Shown: positions 28,721-38,415, counted from the stretch's first letter. The stretch is DNA of 64,000 nt from Streptococcus infantis ATCC 700779 (GCF_000187465.1 NZ_GL732439.1:1201518-1265517), one strand, 5' to 3'. A program made the numbers and translations. Notes: generated by a model from the letters alone, not told the origin.

Positions 28721-29587
28721 TTATTTTACAGGCTGATGGTTAAACAAGGCATGGGTTGCTTGATGAATATATTGGGCAGTTTCTGCATTGTTCATAGTGT
28801 AGAGATGCACACCTGCAACGTCTTGCGTTACCAAGTCCACGATTTGGTCTACGGCATAGGCAAGTCCTGCTGCTCTGAGTGACTCAGGGTCATTCTCATA
28901 CTTGTCCAAGATAGCCTTAAACTTACGTGGGAGATGGATATTCTCACAAGTCTTCAAGAGACGAAGAGCTTGGTTACGGTTAAGGATTGGCATGATCCCT
29001 GCATGAATGGGAACATCAATCCCTGCCAAGGTACACTTGTCTTGGAAATCGTAGAAACGCTCATTGTCAAAGAAAAGTTGCGTTACTAGACTAGAGCATC
29101 CTGCATCCACTTTTTTCTTGAGATTTTGAATATCTGAGATTTGATTTGGCGAATCTGGATGTCCTTCAGGATAACAAGCACCAATGATATCAAAGTGTGG
29201 GGCCTGCTCCTTGATGAACTCAATCAAGTCTGTCGCATAACGGAAATCCTTCTGTGGTTCAACACCTGGAATGATATCTCCACGAAGAGCCAAGATTTTC
29301 TGAACACCAACTTTATCCAAATCTGCAATAGTCTCAGCCACCTTATCCTTAGTTAGATAAATAGCTGGCAAGTGAGCAATGGTCGGAATCTCCAAGTCAT
29401 TTTGGATATAGTCTGCCAAACGAACCGTCGTCTCTTTGATATTAAATTTATTATTGCTGGCAGTCACACTGATGAAGTGTGGTGCCAAGCCCTGCATGTC
29501 TTTCAGGGCTGCAATAATTTTGTCATTGCCTACTGCTGGGTTTGGAGGGAAAACTTCAAATGAGAGTGATGGTGTTTGACGTGACAT
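28721..29587 (-). CDS. metF: methylenetetrahydrofolate reductase
   Basis: The 288-residue FAD-dependent enzyme makes 5-methyl-THF for MetE. It has the TIM-barrel starts SLSFEVFPPNPAVGNDKI, SVTASNN, ALRGDIIPG, GACYPEGHPDS and TQLFFDNERFYDF, as expected for MetF. It lies 62 nt downstream of metE, in the same transcript. Confidence 0.97.
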   Translation of the reverse strand: MSRQTPSLSFEVFPPNPAVGNDKIIAALKDMQGLAPHFISVTASNNKFNIKETTVRLADYIQNDLEIPTIAHLPAIYLTKDKVAETIADLDKVGVQKILALRGDIIPGVEPQKDFRYATDLIEFIKEQAPHFDIIGACYPEGHPDSPNQISDIQNLKKKVDAGCSSLVTQLFFDNERFYDFQDKCTLAGIDVPIHAGIMPILNRNQALRLLKTCENIHLPRKFKAILDKYENDPESLRAAGLAYAVDQIVDLVTQDVAGVHLYTMNNAETAQYIHQATHALFNHQPVK

Positions 29588-29649
29588 ATGTATGAACCTT
29601 TTCTAGTTGATTTCTTACTGATCAACCGTGTAGAGAGAACTGTCTTTTC

Positions 29650-31899
29650 TTACAATTTCTCACGCGCAGCTTTGGCAGCTTCTACAAGGCGGATCAAGCT
29701 TTCTTTCGTTTCTGGAATACCACGTGTTTTCAAACCACAGTCAGGGTTGATCCAAACTTTCTTGCTTGGTACTTTCGCAAGGATAGCTTCGATTGTGTGG
29801 TCGATTTCGCCTTCATTAGGCACACGAGGTGAGTGGATATCGTAAACCCCAGGTCCAACTTCTGTTTGGAAGTTTTTCGCTTTGAGTTCGTCCAAGATTT
29901 CAAGGTTTGAACGGCTCGCTTCAAATGAGATAACGTCTGCATCCATGTTGTCGATAGCTGGGATGATATCTGTAAATTCTGAGTAACACATGTGAGTGTG
30001 AATTTGTGTGTCTGGCGCTACTGTTGAGTGTACCAAGCGGAAGGCTGGAATAGCCCAGTCAAGGTAATCTTCGTACCAGTCGCTACGACGGAGTGGCAAT
30101 TTCTCACGAAGAGCAGCCTCGTCGATTTGGATGATTTTCACGCCTGCAGCTTCAAGGTCAAGAACTTCATCCTTGATAGCAAGAGCAATTTGAAGAGTAG
30201 AATCCTTGATAGAGATGTCTTCACGTGGGAATGACCAGTTAAGAATTGTAACAGGTCCAGTCAACATACCTTTAACAGGTTTGTCCGTACGGCTTTGTGC
30301 GTAGCTAGACCATTTAACAGTGATTGGGTTGAGACGAGTTACATCACCCCAGATGATTGGTGGTTTAACCCCACGCATACCGTATGATTGTACCCAACCG
30401 TTCTTAGAGAAGAGGTAACCAGACAAGTTTTGACCGAAGTACTCAACCATGTCATTACGCTCGAATTCACCGTGTACAAGCACGTCAAATCCAACTTCTT
30501 CTTGCCATTTGATCCATTCGTCGATGGTTTCAGCAAGGAAGGCATCGTATTCTTCTTGTGACAATTCACCCTTACGGAAGGCCAAACGTTTCGCACGAAC
30601 TTCCTTAGTTTGAGGGAATGAACCGATGGTAGTTGTTGGAAGAGCTGGAAGTTTGAAAGCTTCTTCTTGGATAGCTTCACGTTCTGCGAAGGCTGGCAAA
30701 CGAGTGTAGTCTGCGTCTGTCAATCCAGCGATACGCGCACGAAGTTCAGCATTTTCACCAACACGTTCAGTCGCAAAGAGTTCTTTGTTTGCTGCAAGAG
30801 CTTCTGCACCTTGACCGTTGCGGATAGCATCCAAGTCACGGATTTCATCCAATTTTTCAACTGCAAATGCAAAGTGGTTCAAGATAGCTGGTTCAAATTC
30901 TTCGTTAGCAGTTGTAAATGGCACATGAAGAAGTGAGCATGAGCTAGTCAAAACGATGTTTTCAGCTGGGATTTGCTCAAGAACAGCCAAGCTCTTTTCG
31001 TAGTTGTTACGCCAGATGTTCTTACCATTGACAATACCTGCATAGAGAGTCTTGTCAGCTGGGAAGCCACCTTTAACGAGTTCAAGAGTTTTCTTACCTT
31101 CAACGAAGTCAAGACCGATCGCATCTACTGGCAATTTGACAAGGTCAGCGTAAACGTCACGAACGTCACCGAAGTATGTTTGAAGCAAAACTTCAAGACC
31201 TTTCTTGTCAGCCAAAAGCTTGTTGTAGATGTTCAAGAAGAGAGCTTTTTCTTCTTCTGTCAAGTCTTTGACAAGAGCAGCTTCATCGAGTTGGATACGA
31301 GTTGCACCAAGTTCAGCCAATTTAGCAAAAACATCTTGGTAAGCAGCTACTAAGCTATCTACGAAGTCTTCTGCTTTCACGCCTTCTTCATAGTCTGACA
31401 ATTGAAGGAAAGTGAATGGACCTACAAGGACAGGACGAGTGTTAAGACCAAGTTCTTTAGCTTCTTGGAACTCATCGAAGATCTTGTGACCAGCCAATTT
31501 TACTTGAGTGTCTTTTTCAAATTTAGGAACGATGTAGTGGTAGTTAGTGTTGAACCATTTCTTCATCGGAAGGGCACGAACATCCCCTTTTTCTCCTTGG
31601 TAACCGCGTCCCAAAGCAAAGTAACGTTCAAGATCAGACAATTCCAAGTTTTGAACAGATGCAGGAACTACGTTGAAAAGGAAAGCAGCATCTAGGAAGT
31701 TGTCATAGTGAGAAAAGTCATTTGATGGGATTTCAGTGATGCCTTTTTCTTTGACGATGTTCCAGTGTTTAGCACGCAATTCTTTAGCAGCAGCCAAAAG
31801 TTCTTCTTCTGAGATTTCTTTTCTAAAGTATTTTTCAGTTGTAAATTTTAATTCGCGGAATTCACCTAAACGAGGGAAACCGATAATTGTAGTTGACAT
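29650..31899 (-). CDS. metE: cobalamin-independent methionine synthase
   Basis: The 749-residue enzyme transfers methyl from 5-methyl-THF-glutamate to homocysteine. The C-terminal catalytic half has zinc ligands in THMCYSEF (His-x-Cys), a Glu in ISFEASRS and Cys in [24 protein letters not shown] marks the start of that half. ATG 31899 is chosen because GGAGGACAAAAC lies before it; the open frame runs further upstream without a start signal. Controlled by the MET-box at 31981. Confidence 0.98.
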   Translation of the reverse strand: MSTTIIGFPRLGEFRELKFTTEKYFRKEISEEELLAAAKELRAKHWNIVKEKGITEIPSNDFSHYDNFLDAAFLFNVVPASVQNLELSDLERYFALGRGYQGEKGDVRALPMKKWFNTNYHYIVPKFEKDTQVKLAGHKIFDEFQEAKELGLNTRPVLVGPFTFLQLSDYEEGVKAEDFVDSLVAAYQDVFAKLAELGATRIQLDEAALVKDLTEEEKALFLNIYNKLLADKKGLEVLLQTYFGDVRDVYADLVKLPVDAIGLDFVEGKKTLELVKGGFPADKTLYAGIVNGKNIWRNNYEKSLAVLEQIPAENIVLTSSCSLLHVPFTTANEEFEPAILNHFAFAVEKLDEIRDLDAIRNGQGAEALAANKELFATERVGENAELRARIAGLTDADYTRLPAFAEREAIQEEAFKLPALPTTTIGSFPQTKEVRAKRLAFRKGELSQEEYDAFLAETIDEWIKWQEEVGFDVLVHGEFERNDMVEYFGQNLSGYLFSKNGWVQSYGMRGVKPPIIWGDVTRLNPITVKWSSYAQSRTDKPVKGMLTGPVTILNWSFPREDISIKDSTLQIALAIKDEVLDLEAAGVKIIQIDEAALREKLPLRRSDWYEDYLDWAIPAFRLVHSTVAPDTQIHTHMCYSEFTDIIPAIDNMDADVISFEASRSNLEILDELKAKNFQTEVGPGVYDIHSPRVPNEGEIDHTIEAILAKVPSKKVWINPDCGLKTRGIPETKESLIRLVEAAKAAREKL

Positions 31900-31980
31900 G
31901 TTTTGTCCTCCAAAAATTGTTGTTGAAACTATCTTAACAGAAAAGAAACTGTCTGTATAATTGTAAAAAATTAGGCTTTG

Positions 31981-31999
31981 ATATAGTTTGAAACTATAT
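31981..31999. promoter_or_regulatory. MET-box (MtaR/MetR binding site) of metE
   Basis: ATATAGTTTGAAACTATAT is a perfect palindrome and matches the streptococcal MET-box (TATAGTTTnAAACTATA) bound by the LysR-type methionine regulator. It lies about 80 nt before the metE ATG. A TAAGAT -10 without a good -35 follows, as expected for an activator-dependent promoter. Between this and 32142 I see only the terminator at 32015 and no gene. Confidence 0.88.
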
Positions 32000-32014
32000 C
32001 TCGATTTAAAAGAC

Positions 32015-32050
32015 AAAAAAAGATTTAGAGAAGATTCCCTAAATTCTTTG
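32015..32050 (-). terminator. terminator of the hsdM downstream genes
   Basis: On the minus strand AAAGAATTTAG / CTAAATCTTT forms a stem followed by TTTTTTTGTC. It lies about 95 nt after the last gene of the restriction-modification block. Confidence 0.75.
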
Positions 32051-32142
32051 GTAAATATAGATTGATAGCCTTTCAAGGTTGCTATGCTCTTCATAAAACG
32101 ACAGTAAATTGACAACTACCTATGGCTTGCTATTAGAAAAGA

Positions 32143-32505
32143 CTATAGGTTGATCCCCTTGTCACGGAGATTAGCCAGACACTCCTCATAGTAGGCATGG
32201 TCATGTTCACTATAGATAGGACTTTTCAGCTTTTCCTCTGGTAAGTTTTCATAAGGAGGGCAGGTCTTGCCACGGTAGTTCTTATCCAGCCACTCTGGAC
32301 TGACATTGTAGCCACGGTCAGCCATCTCCTCCATGATCAAGCGATGATAGGCATAGAGACGATAGGGCGAGTGGGTAAAGACATAGTCAACCGTCGCATG
32401 CTTTTTGCCCCAACCATTGCCACGAAGGGCACAGCATTCTCGATGTTGTCCCAAGAGCTGAGGACGGGGAAGTCGTGAAATCAAAGCCTCATGCCAAAGT
32501 CTCAT
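32143..32505 (-). CDS. TIGR02328 / pyrimidine-dimer DNA glycosylase-like protein
   Basis: The 120-residue protein starts MRLWHEALISRLPRPQLLGQ and continues HRECCALRGNGWGKKHATVDYVF. An N-terminal residue followed by LxxxLP..QLLGQHRE and a later basic stretch resemble the Pyr_excise family (T4 endonuclease V; PF03013), where Glu of HRE would be the catalytic glutamate. Activity has to be treated as putative. It overlaps the YbgA-like gene by 17 nt and has AAGGAGACTCCC before its ATG. Confidence 0.75.
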   Translation of the reverse strand: MRLWHEALISRLPRPQLLGQHRECCALRGNGWGKKHATVDYVFTHSPYRLYAYHRLIMEEMADRGYNVSPEWLDKNYRGKTCPPYENLPEEKLKSPIYSEHDHAYYEECLANLRDKGINL

Positions 32506-32893
32506 GGGAGTCTCCTTTCAGCAAGGTAGAATGTTGCAGATAAGCATTTGGGTATCGTTCAAGCAAATCTCTCGTCTTAGCAATCAAGTCCTCCTTGGAA
32601 GCTTGAGCAAAGCGATAGCGATCCAGCAGGAGCATATAATCCTTGCGTTCAGCATCAGTCGCTTTCTTTTTAAAATAGCCCCAAATATGCTGAAAAGCGT
32701 TGCAAACTTGACCCCTGTGTTCTGGAATCTGGCAGGCACGGTCAATCATCTCTTGAACCTGACTCAGCTCCACTACTTCTTGCTTGAGATACTGGCGAAT
32801 GTCCTTGTAAATATTGCTAGAATGGCTCAAAACAAGGTATTTATTTTCCGCCCAGAGTTGCTGACAAAGGGCACGTTGGTTGTTGTTTTCCAT
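32489..32893 (-). CDS. DUF1722 / YbgA-like protein
   Basis: The 134-residue all-helical protein has the YbgA features ENKYLVLSHSSNIYKDI (about 16-32), NAFQHIWGYFKKKATDAER and the C-terminal LLERYPNAYLQHSTLL. Family function is unknown; in other bacteria it is linked to DNA photolyase genes. Here it is translationally coupled to a dimer-glycosylase-like gene, which again suggests UV-damage repair. Confidence 0.8.
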   Translation of the reverse strand: MENNNQRALCQQLWAENKYLVLSHSSNIYKDIRQYLKQEVVELSQVQEMIDRACQIPEHRGQVCNAFQHIWGYFKKKATDAERKDYMLLLDRYRFAQASKEDLIAKTRDLLERYPNAYLQHSTLLKGDSHETLA

Positions 32894-32974
32894 ATTTCTC
32901 CTAACTTTCTACTAGTTCCCAGGAAATACGGAAACAAAGTTATATCTATAAAATGAGCGGATTGATTAGCTCCA

Positions 32975-34576
32975 TCACCCTTTAAACTCTTGCAAAAACT
33001 CTTTAAGTTCTGCATCGGCTTCTGGCGTGGTTCCGTGGAGTTGACCGAGCATTTCAAGCAATGAAGCTGTTTGGCTTTCGATTGCTTGATTTGTCTGGTT
33101 AATCTTGCTGACGATGTCTGTCAGCGGCTCGACTTCTTCTTCCTCAAAGGTATCTACATAGCGAGGGATATTGAGGTTGTAGTCATTTTCAACGATTTCT
33201 TCATAGCTTGCTAGGTGGGCAAACTTATCCATCTCCTCATGTGACTTGTAGGCTTCCAGAATCTTCTCGATATGGGCATCCGTCATGATATTTTGGTTTT
33301 TGCCTTTATCAAACTCCTTAGAAGCATCGATAAAGTAAACATCACGATTGGTACGGTTCTTTTTAAGAATGATAACCGTAGTCGGAATGCTGGTATTAAA
33401 GAAGATATTGGCTGGTAGACCGATAACCGTATCAATGGCTCCTTCTTCTAACAAGGCCTTGCGAATGGTTCCCTCCGCATTTCCACGGAAGAGAACACCA
33501 TGGGGAAGAACGATAGCCATGACCCCATTATCCTGCTTGAGGTGGTAATATCCATGCAAGAGGAAGGCAAAGTCAGCCTTGGACTGGGGCGCCAGTTTCC
33601 CAAAAGGAGAGAAACGAGGGTCATTCAGGAATCCAGAGCTTGCTGACCACTTGGCAGAGTATGGAGGATTCATGAGAACACCGTCAAAGTTAGTCGGCTC
33701 TTGAGTCGGCCAGTCTTCATCTAAAGTATCGGCATTGTGGAGAAATTGATTTTCAACAGGAACGCCGTGTAGGATCATGTTCATCCGAGCTAGGTTATAG
33801 GTCGAGGTATTGAGCTCCTGACCAAAGTAGACGACTGTCTGCGGTTTATGAGAATATTTCTTGGCATTGAGCAAGAGAGAGCCCGACCCCATAGTCGCAT
33901 CATAGATGGTAAAACCTTCCTGGTCTTCACGACCCAAAAAGGCAATCTGAGTCATGAGCTTGGCAACAGGCTGAGGCGTATAGAACTCACCGGCTTTCTT
34001 ACCCGAGTCAGTCGCAAACTGACCGATCAGATACTCATAGGCATCCCCCAGCATATCGCCAGCATGACCAGCCACATCTAGCACAGCCAACTCCTTCATG
34101 ACTGCTGCTACCGTTTGGTTTTGCTTTTGCGGAGTTGCCCCTAACTTTTTAGAGTAGAGGTCGATATCTTCAAAGAGATTTTCATAGAGGTCGTCACTCT
34201 GCTCAATATCACGAAAACCTTGCGCCAGATCTTCCAGCTGGAAAGTCCCCTCATTGACACGTGCTACCAGAGCCGTAAAGGTCAAGTCTGGTTTGATGAT
34301 ATAGTTGAGCTCATCGTTCATGACAGAGACCAGATCCTCATGAGTATCTGCATCCTCGTAGTAATTGCGATAGACCTCAAGAGCATCCTCAAGACTATCT
34401 GTCCCCTCTTCCATAGTCTCAGCCACGAAAAAGAGCATCTTGTCTGACAGATACTTATAAAAGACCATGCCCAAGAGATAGGACTTGTAGTCATTAGCAT
34501 CCATCTTAGAGCGGAGAACATCCGCTGAGTTCCACAGCGCTTGGTAGAGCGACTGGGAAGTTTGTGTTGTTTCCAT
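32975..34576 (-). CDS. hsdM: type I restriction-modification DNA methyltransferase subunit
   Basis: The 533-residue N6-adenine methyltransferase has an N-terminal helical HsdM_N domain, SAM-binding motif I in YDATMGSGSLLLNA (about 225-238) and the catalytic NPPY in GVLMNPPYSAKW (about 303). It modifies host sites together with HsdS. The start at 34576 (METTQTSQSLYQALWNSAD) is supported by family N-termini. The ribosome site AGAAAG is weak. It is separated from hsdS by two other genes, an unusual order. Confidence 0.96.
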   Translation of the reverse strand: METTQTSQSLYQALWNSADVLRSKMDANDYKSYLLGMVFYKYLSDKMLFFVAETMEEGTDSLEDALEVYRNYYEDADTHEDLVSVMNDELNYIIKPDLTFTALVARVNEGTFQLEDLAQGFRDIEQSDDLYENLFEDIDLYSKKLGATPQKQNQTVAAVMKELAVLDVAGHAGDMLGDAYEYLIGQFATDSGKKAGEFYTPQPVAKLMTQIAFLGREDQEGFTIYDATMGSGSLLLNAKKYSHKPQTVVYFGQELNTSTYNLARMNMILHGVPVENQFLHNADTLDEDWPTQEPTNFDGVLMNPPYSAKWSASSGFLNDPRFSPFGKLAPQSKADFAFLLHGYYHLKQDNGVMAIVLPHGVLFRGNAEGTIRKALLEEGAIDTVIGLPANIFFNTSIPTTVIILKKNRTNRDVYFIDASKEFDKGKNQNIMTDAHIEKILEAYKSHEEMDKFAHLASYEEIVENDYNLNIPRYVDTFEEEEVEPLTDIVSKINQTNQAIESQTASLLEMLGQLHGTTPEADAELKEFLQEFKG

Positions 34577-34619
34577 AATGTTTCTTTCTAAGTTTTGCAA
34601 TTTATTTTTAAATAAGTAA

Positions 34620-35375
34620 TCATTTATAACAAATCACTTCATTTTCAATCGTTTGAATCAAGTCCAAAGGAATATCAGAGACTGGGAGTTGATAAACGAT
34701 ATTTTTTCGAGGGTTATAAAATCCAAGATTTTCGATAGACAGGAAGTCGGGGTCATAGGAATGTAGACCCATGATATAGTATACAAGGACTTGTAGTGTA
34801 TGGTCTTTATTGGGGGCTGTTTTAGTCACCTTGAAATCCCATAATGTATCCTTGGTAAGAAAATCTCCATCCCCCTTATCAATCGTATCTGTATAACCTC
34901 CAAGAAAATGAAAGCCATCCTTTACCAAAGGACCATAGAGATCGAAGAAGCAAAGGCTTCGCTCCACCATGATACGAATATTCTCTATCGTTTCTGTATC
35001 CACTATAATTTCCTCAAAAGGTTTATAATACTTAATCCCCGCACGATAAACCACATCAAAAGAAGCCAAACGACAAGCACTTTCTATCGATAAGTCATCC
35101 AATCCTGTCACCAAATCGAGCAGTGCTTCTGCTAGGTCTCCCATGCCAACCTTATGAGCTCCCATGAGAGAAATTCTGAAAGCATCACTGGCTTCTGCCC
35201 CTTTCATAAGACGTGTCAAGTAGTCCACACAAATCCCTACCAAACTAGGAGATACAGACTCTACAGGATGCAGAACTCTGTGATCTTCGAACTGCTCTAC
35301 TGAAAATAACTTGATGGGCAGATAACCACCTCGAGGTTGCTGAATGTCTTTTATACGCTGTGTTACAGATACCAT
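34620..35375 (-). CDS. uncharacterised protein with PD-(D/E)XK nuclease-like motif
   Basis: I do not recognise a named family. The 251-residue protein has an N-terminal part (1-120) of unknown fold. Then comes GGYTDTIDKGDGDFLTKDTL with D171, a strand ending WDFKVTK with D180 and K182, and a helix TLQVLVYYIMG with Q195 and Y199. This D...DxK...QxxxY pattern is what PD-(D/E)XK nucleases of the RecB/Cas4 type show, though motif I/II spacing is short. It lies between the HAD gene and hsdM and reads in the same direction, with a possible own promoter (TTACGG-N16-TATAAA) in the 82-nt gap. Confidence 0.6.
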   Translation of the reverse strand: MVSVTQRIKDIQQPRGGYLPIKLFSVEQFEDHRVLHPVESVSPSLVGICVDYLTRLMKGAEASDAFRISLMGAHKVGMGDLAEALLDLVTGLDDLSIESACRLASFDVVYRAGIKYYKPFEEIIVDTETIENIRIMVERSLCFFDLYGPLVKDGFHFLGGYTDTIDKGDGDFLTKDTLWDFKVTKTAPNKDHTLQVLVYYIMGLHSYDPDFLSIENLGFYNPRKNIVYQLPVSDIPLDLIQTIENEVICYK

Positions 35376-35457
35376 GAGTTCTCCCTTAATTTATATAAAA
35401 TACGTAATACTCCGTAATGTTTAGGTCATACTTATCCAAATTTGAAAATGATTCAAT

Positions 35458-36366
35458 TCATTTTTTCTTTGCTCTCAGTTTTCTTGTGCCTGCTTCAACC
35501 TTATCAGCATTTTTCTTAGTTTCTAATTTTTCATTAAATACTGTTTTATCAATAATTGTTTTGATTAAATTATCAAGTTCTGTTCCTTCTGAATAATCTG
35601 CTGGTACAAAATAATCAATACGACTATCACGAATCATTTTGTGAACTTTAGTTCTGTCATTAGTTTTTGGATTGTATACACCGATAGAATAGCCACCTCT
35701 TGTTTTGACTAGCTTCATACAAGGTATATCAGTATCACTATCACCCAAATAAATCATATTTCTAAAAGGAACTCGTAAATTACTCTCTGGAAAAAATTTA
35801 TTGACTGCGGAGTCATTTACATCTAAAACACCTTTGGTGATTCGAAATAAAAATTGCGTCTTATTGGTGTAATTCACTACTTGAGCTGGCCAGACTGCAA
35901 CCCCATTTTCATCACAATAAAAAGAAGTCGCATAAATTTTCTTAAAGGCTCCCTTTTTAGCAATAGAAGTCCCCTCTATCATTTCTTTCAAACCCGATGA
36001 AATAATATAGTGCTCAACAGTTACACCTCGTTCTTCCCCATACTTTCTGATTCGTTCAAACCAGCCTTCAACCCCATCGAATAATGCTACTTCTGAACCA
36101 AATCTAGCTAACTCTGTTTTTGTGAATAAAACTTTTCCTGCAGATTCTGTTTTCATAGTATACATATAGGCTAGATTTTGATCCATATCATTTTTATAAG
36201 CAAAACCATTTGACTTATTCCAAAAATCTCCAATTTCATAACCTAGCTTCTGGATAAAACCTTGGGCTTGCATATCATCAGGAGACAGCGTTTTATCGAA
36301 ATCATAACAAATAGCTACAACTGGTTTATCATCTTTAGTGAGACGATTAGATTTTATTTTTGACAT
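35458..36366 (-). CDS. HAD-superfamily phosphatase in the RM locus
   Basis: The 302-residue protein has HAD motif I CYDFDKTLSPDD (about residues 15-26), motif II IISSG, a lysine-containing motif III and motif IV YLGDSDTDIPCM (about 223-234). A large cap lies between I and II, and the C-terminus is very basic (TRKLRAKKK). All catalytic residues are present. The substrate is unknown. Start 36366 has AAAAAGGAG before it; the longer frame to 36453 overlaps hsdS and lacks a start signal. It follows hsdS by 16 nt. Confidence 0.85.
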   Translation of the reverse strand: MSKIKSNRLTKDDKPVVAICYDFDKTLSPDDMQAQGFIQKLGYEIGDFWNKSNGFAYKNDMDQNLAYMYTMKTESAGKVLFTKTELARFGSEVALFDGVEGWFERIRKYGEERGVTVEHYIISSGLKEMIEGTSIAKKGAFKKIYATSFYCDENGVAVWPAQVVNYTNKTQFLFRITKGVLDVNDSAVNKFFPESNLRVPFRNMIYLGDSDTDIPCMKLVKTRGGYSIGVYNPKTNDRTKVHKMIRDSRIDYFVPADYSEGTELDNLIKTIIDKTVFNEKLETKKNADKVEAGTRKLRAKKK

Positions 36367-36382
36367 AAGGCTATTCTCCTTT

Positions 36383-37627
36383 TTATATAAACATATCTTG
36401 TAAGAGTTTCTTTTTGAGTGTTTCAAGTTGAAAAATTTTATCTTGGTGAGCAACTATGAGGTTATCTAGATTTGAGAAATATATACCGATAGCTTGTTGT
36501 TCAGCAAAAGTTGGGATAATAATAGCAATATTCATAAAATCATCAAAACTAATATTTAACAATCCATCCATTCTCGCCCCTGATGAAACAAGTTTTCCTA
36601 ATTCTCGATCTGGGATTTTTGTTGAAAACATTATTTCAATAAATTTTGCATCTGCAAGTTGATTAACTCTAAAACTATGATAAACCTTTGGAACAAGCGC
36701 TTCTTCATATTCCTTTAGCTCAAAAACAACTCCATATTTTGCTAATTTTGAATTACCGTGGTTATATGACAGTTCCCCTTTTTTTAACAGGGTATAGTTC
36801 TTTTGTTCTTTTCCAGCAATATTAGCAGAAAATCTATCAATTTGATTCATCCAACCGCCAGATGCAGAAATTGTTAAAGTTGGCAAATCCATTCTTCCAT
36901 CATTACCCTGTACACGATGAGCGACATCTTTTAATTTAGCCTTTTTCCACTCATCTTCAAATCCATCCAAACGTATCTCAGGAACTGTCTGTCTAACTTT
37001 AGGAAACATCTTGGAGAGCATGGTCACCTTGAGAGATTGGTAATTGACAAGATTGTTCTTGTAGCTAGCAAGAAGATCGTCGAGGGTGCGAAAGAGGGAA
37101 CCGATAGCGGATTGTTCGGGATAGGATGTCATGCCAATCTTCCAATCTCCATATTCTTTCCCATTAACCCCTGGTTGACCTGAACGTTGTGAGGTGATCT
37201 CAATAAACTGCTTATACTTATCAGTAAGCGTCTGTTGAAAAATAAAATTCCCATCATATGAATCATGTAATCTTGCTCTGATTAAGAATCCAGCATAATA
37301 AACTTCACCATCTGATTCTCTGTAAAGATAGGTTTTCCCAACACTTGCACCAGTACGTGCGAATAGGAGATCATTAATCCGCAATTTATAATTTTCATAT
37401 TCCTCTTCAGTAAAATTGACATCTGGAGAACTAAGTTTATCAGTTAAAAACAATCTAGAAGAATCATCTATATCTGTGATTCTAAGATATTTATGAATAC
37501 CATCAAAATCCTTAGCAGAAGCATTTAAACCATATTCAATAGAATTTGAGACTTTACTCAAACAATCTTTAAACCAATTATGTTCGAATTTCTTAAATCT
37601 TATATTAGGAGTTTTTTCTTTTTTCAT
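36383..37627 (-). CDS. hsdS: type I restriction enzyme specificity subunit
   Basis: The 414-residue HsdS has two target-recognition domains. The first runs from about residue 1 to 165 and ends GVNGKEYGDWKI. Then comes the conserved helix EQSAIGSLFRTLDDLLASYKNNL...KVTMLSKMFP. The second TRD is at about 205-365, and the final helix is EQQAIGIYFSNLDNLIVAHQDKI...LKKKLLQDMFI. The duplicated helices form the HsdM-binding spacer and set the distance between the two half-sites. The recognition sequence cannot be predicted. Its first 4 nt overlap the stop of the Abi-alpha gene. Confidence 0.94.
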   Translation of the reverse strand: MKKEKTPNIRFKKFEHNWFKDCLSKVSNSIEYGLNASAKDFDGIHKYLRITDIDDSSRLFLTDKLSSPDVNFTEEEYENYKLRINDLLFARTGASVGKTYLYRESDGEVYYAGFLIRARLHDSYDGNFIFQQTLTDKYKQFIEITSQRSGQPGVNGKEYGDWKIGMTSYPEQSAIGSLFRTLDDLLASYKNNLVNYQSLKVTMLSKMFPKVRQTVPEIRLDGFEDEWKKAKLKDVAHRVQGNDGRMDLPTLTISASGGWMNQIDRFSANIAGKEQKNYTLLKKGELSYNHGNSKLAKYGVVFELKEYEEALVPKVYHSFRVNQLADAKFIEIMFSTKIPDRELGKLVSSGARMDGLLNISFDDFMNIAIIIPTFAEQQAIGIYFSNLDNLIVAHQDKIFQLETLKKKLLQDMFI

Positions 37628-38415
37628 AATTTACAGACACATATTTTATAAAAAGTTTCCGACAGAGCATTTAACTTTATATATTTCTTTCTTTCTTTGA
37701 CCTCATGGTTGATCATATTGGATGTTTTTATTTCACAATTTAACTTTTCGTATGTCTTAGCATACGTTGAGGATAAACGTACTAAATCATAATTCGAATC
37801 ATTATTATAGTTATAACCATCAGGAATTTCAATCAAGCCTAATCTTGCCAAATTTGCTAATGCAACCAAAACAACATCATAATCTCTATTTAGCCATGTA
37901 ATATTTTCAATTGTAGAAACTTCAGAAACTTCATCACTATTAGAAACATATAAATCAATAATAGGTCTTATTGGCATCTCCATTATATCTTTAAACACAA
38001 TCGCATCTATCGGACTAAGCTGTTTTATTATCTCAATAAAAGATGGATGAACTTTGTCTTTCTTTCCTAATACCATTGCTTTTGATAATAAATTTGCATA
38101 CAAGTCTCTAAGTTCCTCACTATCCATCGAATACGAGAGCGCAATAATTGCAGGTATAGCGACATGTGGCTCTGGGCTAACCAAATCATCTTCCTTAACA
38201 TGCTTTAATCGTTCTGCCAAAAGTAATTTAGTTTTTTCAATATTATATTCTTTATTCAGTAACCACATATCTAAAGGCTGAAAAAGAGCATTAATCAGTT
38301 TAAGAGGCCTCGCGATAAATTGACCTACCTCCCTTATAGCTGGTTTCCCTCCGTCATCATAAATATTCGGAATTACTTCCTTACCGATTTTAATAAGATC
38401 CTCTTCCTCAAACAT
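37624..38415 (-). CDS. Abi-alpha (DUF4393) family protein
   Basis: The 263-residue protein has the family pattern: an N-terminal IGKEVIPNIYDDGGKPAI, a helical LKLINALFQPLDMWLLNKEY, ELRDLYANLLSKAM (about 100-113) and HPSFIEIIKQLSPIDAIVFKDI (about 122-143), followed by a small winged-helix-like C-terminus. DUF4393 was named Abi_alpha from association with phage abortive infection; the mechanism is unknown. It overlaps hsdS by 4 nt (ATGA), so the two are translationally coupled. 35 nt separate it from the antitoxin gene. AT-rich codon use. Confidence 0.78.
   Translation of the reverse strand: MFEEEDLIKIGKEVIPNIYDDGGKPAIREVGQFIARPLKLINALFQPLDMWLLNKEYNIEKTKLLLAERLKHVKEDDLVSPEPHVAIPAIIALSYSMDSEELRDLYANLLSKAMVLGKKDKVHPSFIEIIKQLSPIDAIVFKDIMEMPIRPIIDLYVSNSDEVSEVSTIENITWLNRDYDVVLVALANLARLGLIEIPDGYNYNNDSNYDLVRLSSTYAKTYEKLNCEIKTSNMINHEVKERKKYIKLNALSETFYKICVCKL

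Noticed and set aside
31900..32115. Longer metE frame starting at 32115
   Set aside because: It would read through the MET-box and promoter; MetE starts [14 protein letters not shown] at 31899 with a strong Shine-Dalgarno.
36383..37627. Phase-variable (invertible) hsdS locus
   Set aside because: Only one hsdS is present and no recombinase or second partial hsdS with inverted repeats is seen nearby; the duplicated helices are normal HsdS architecture.
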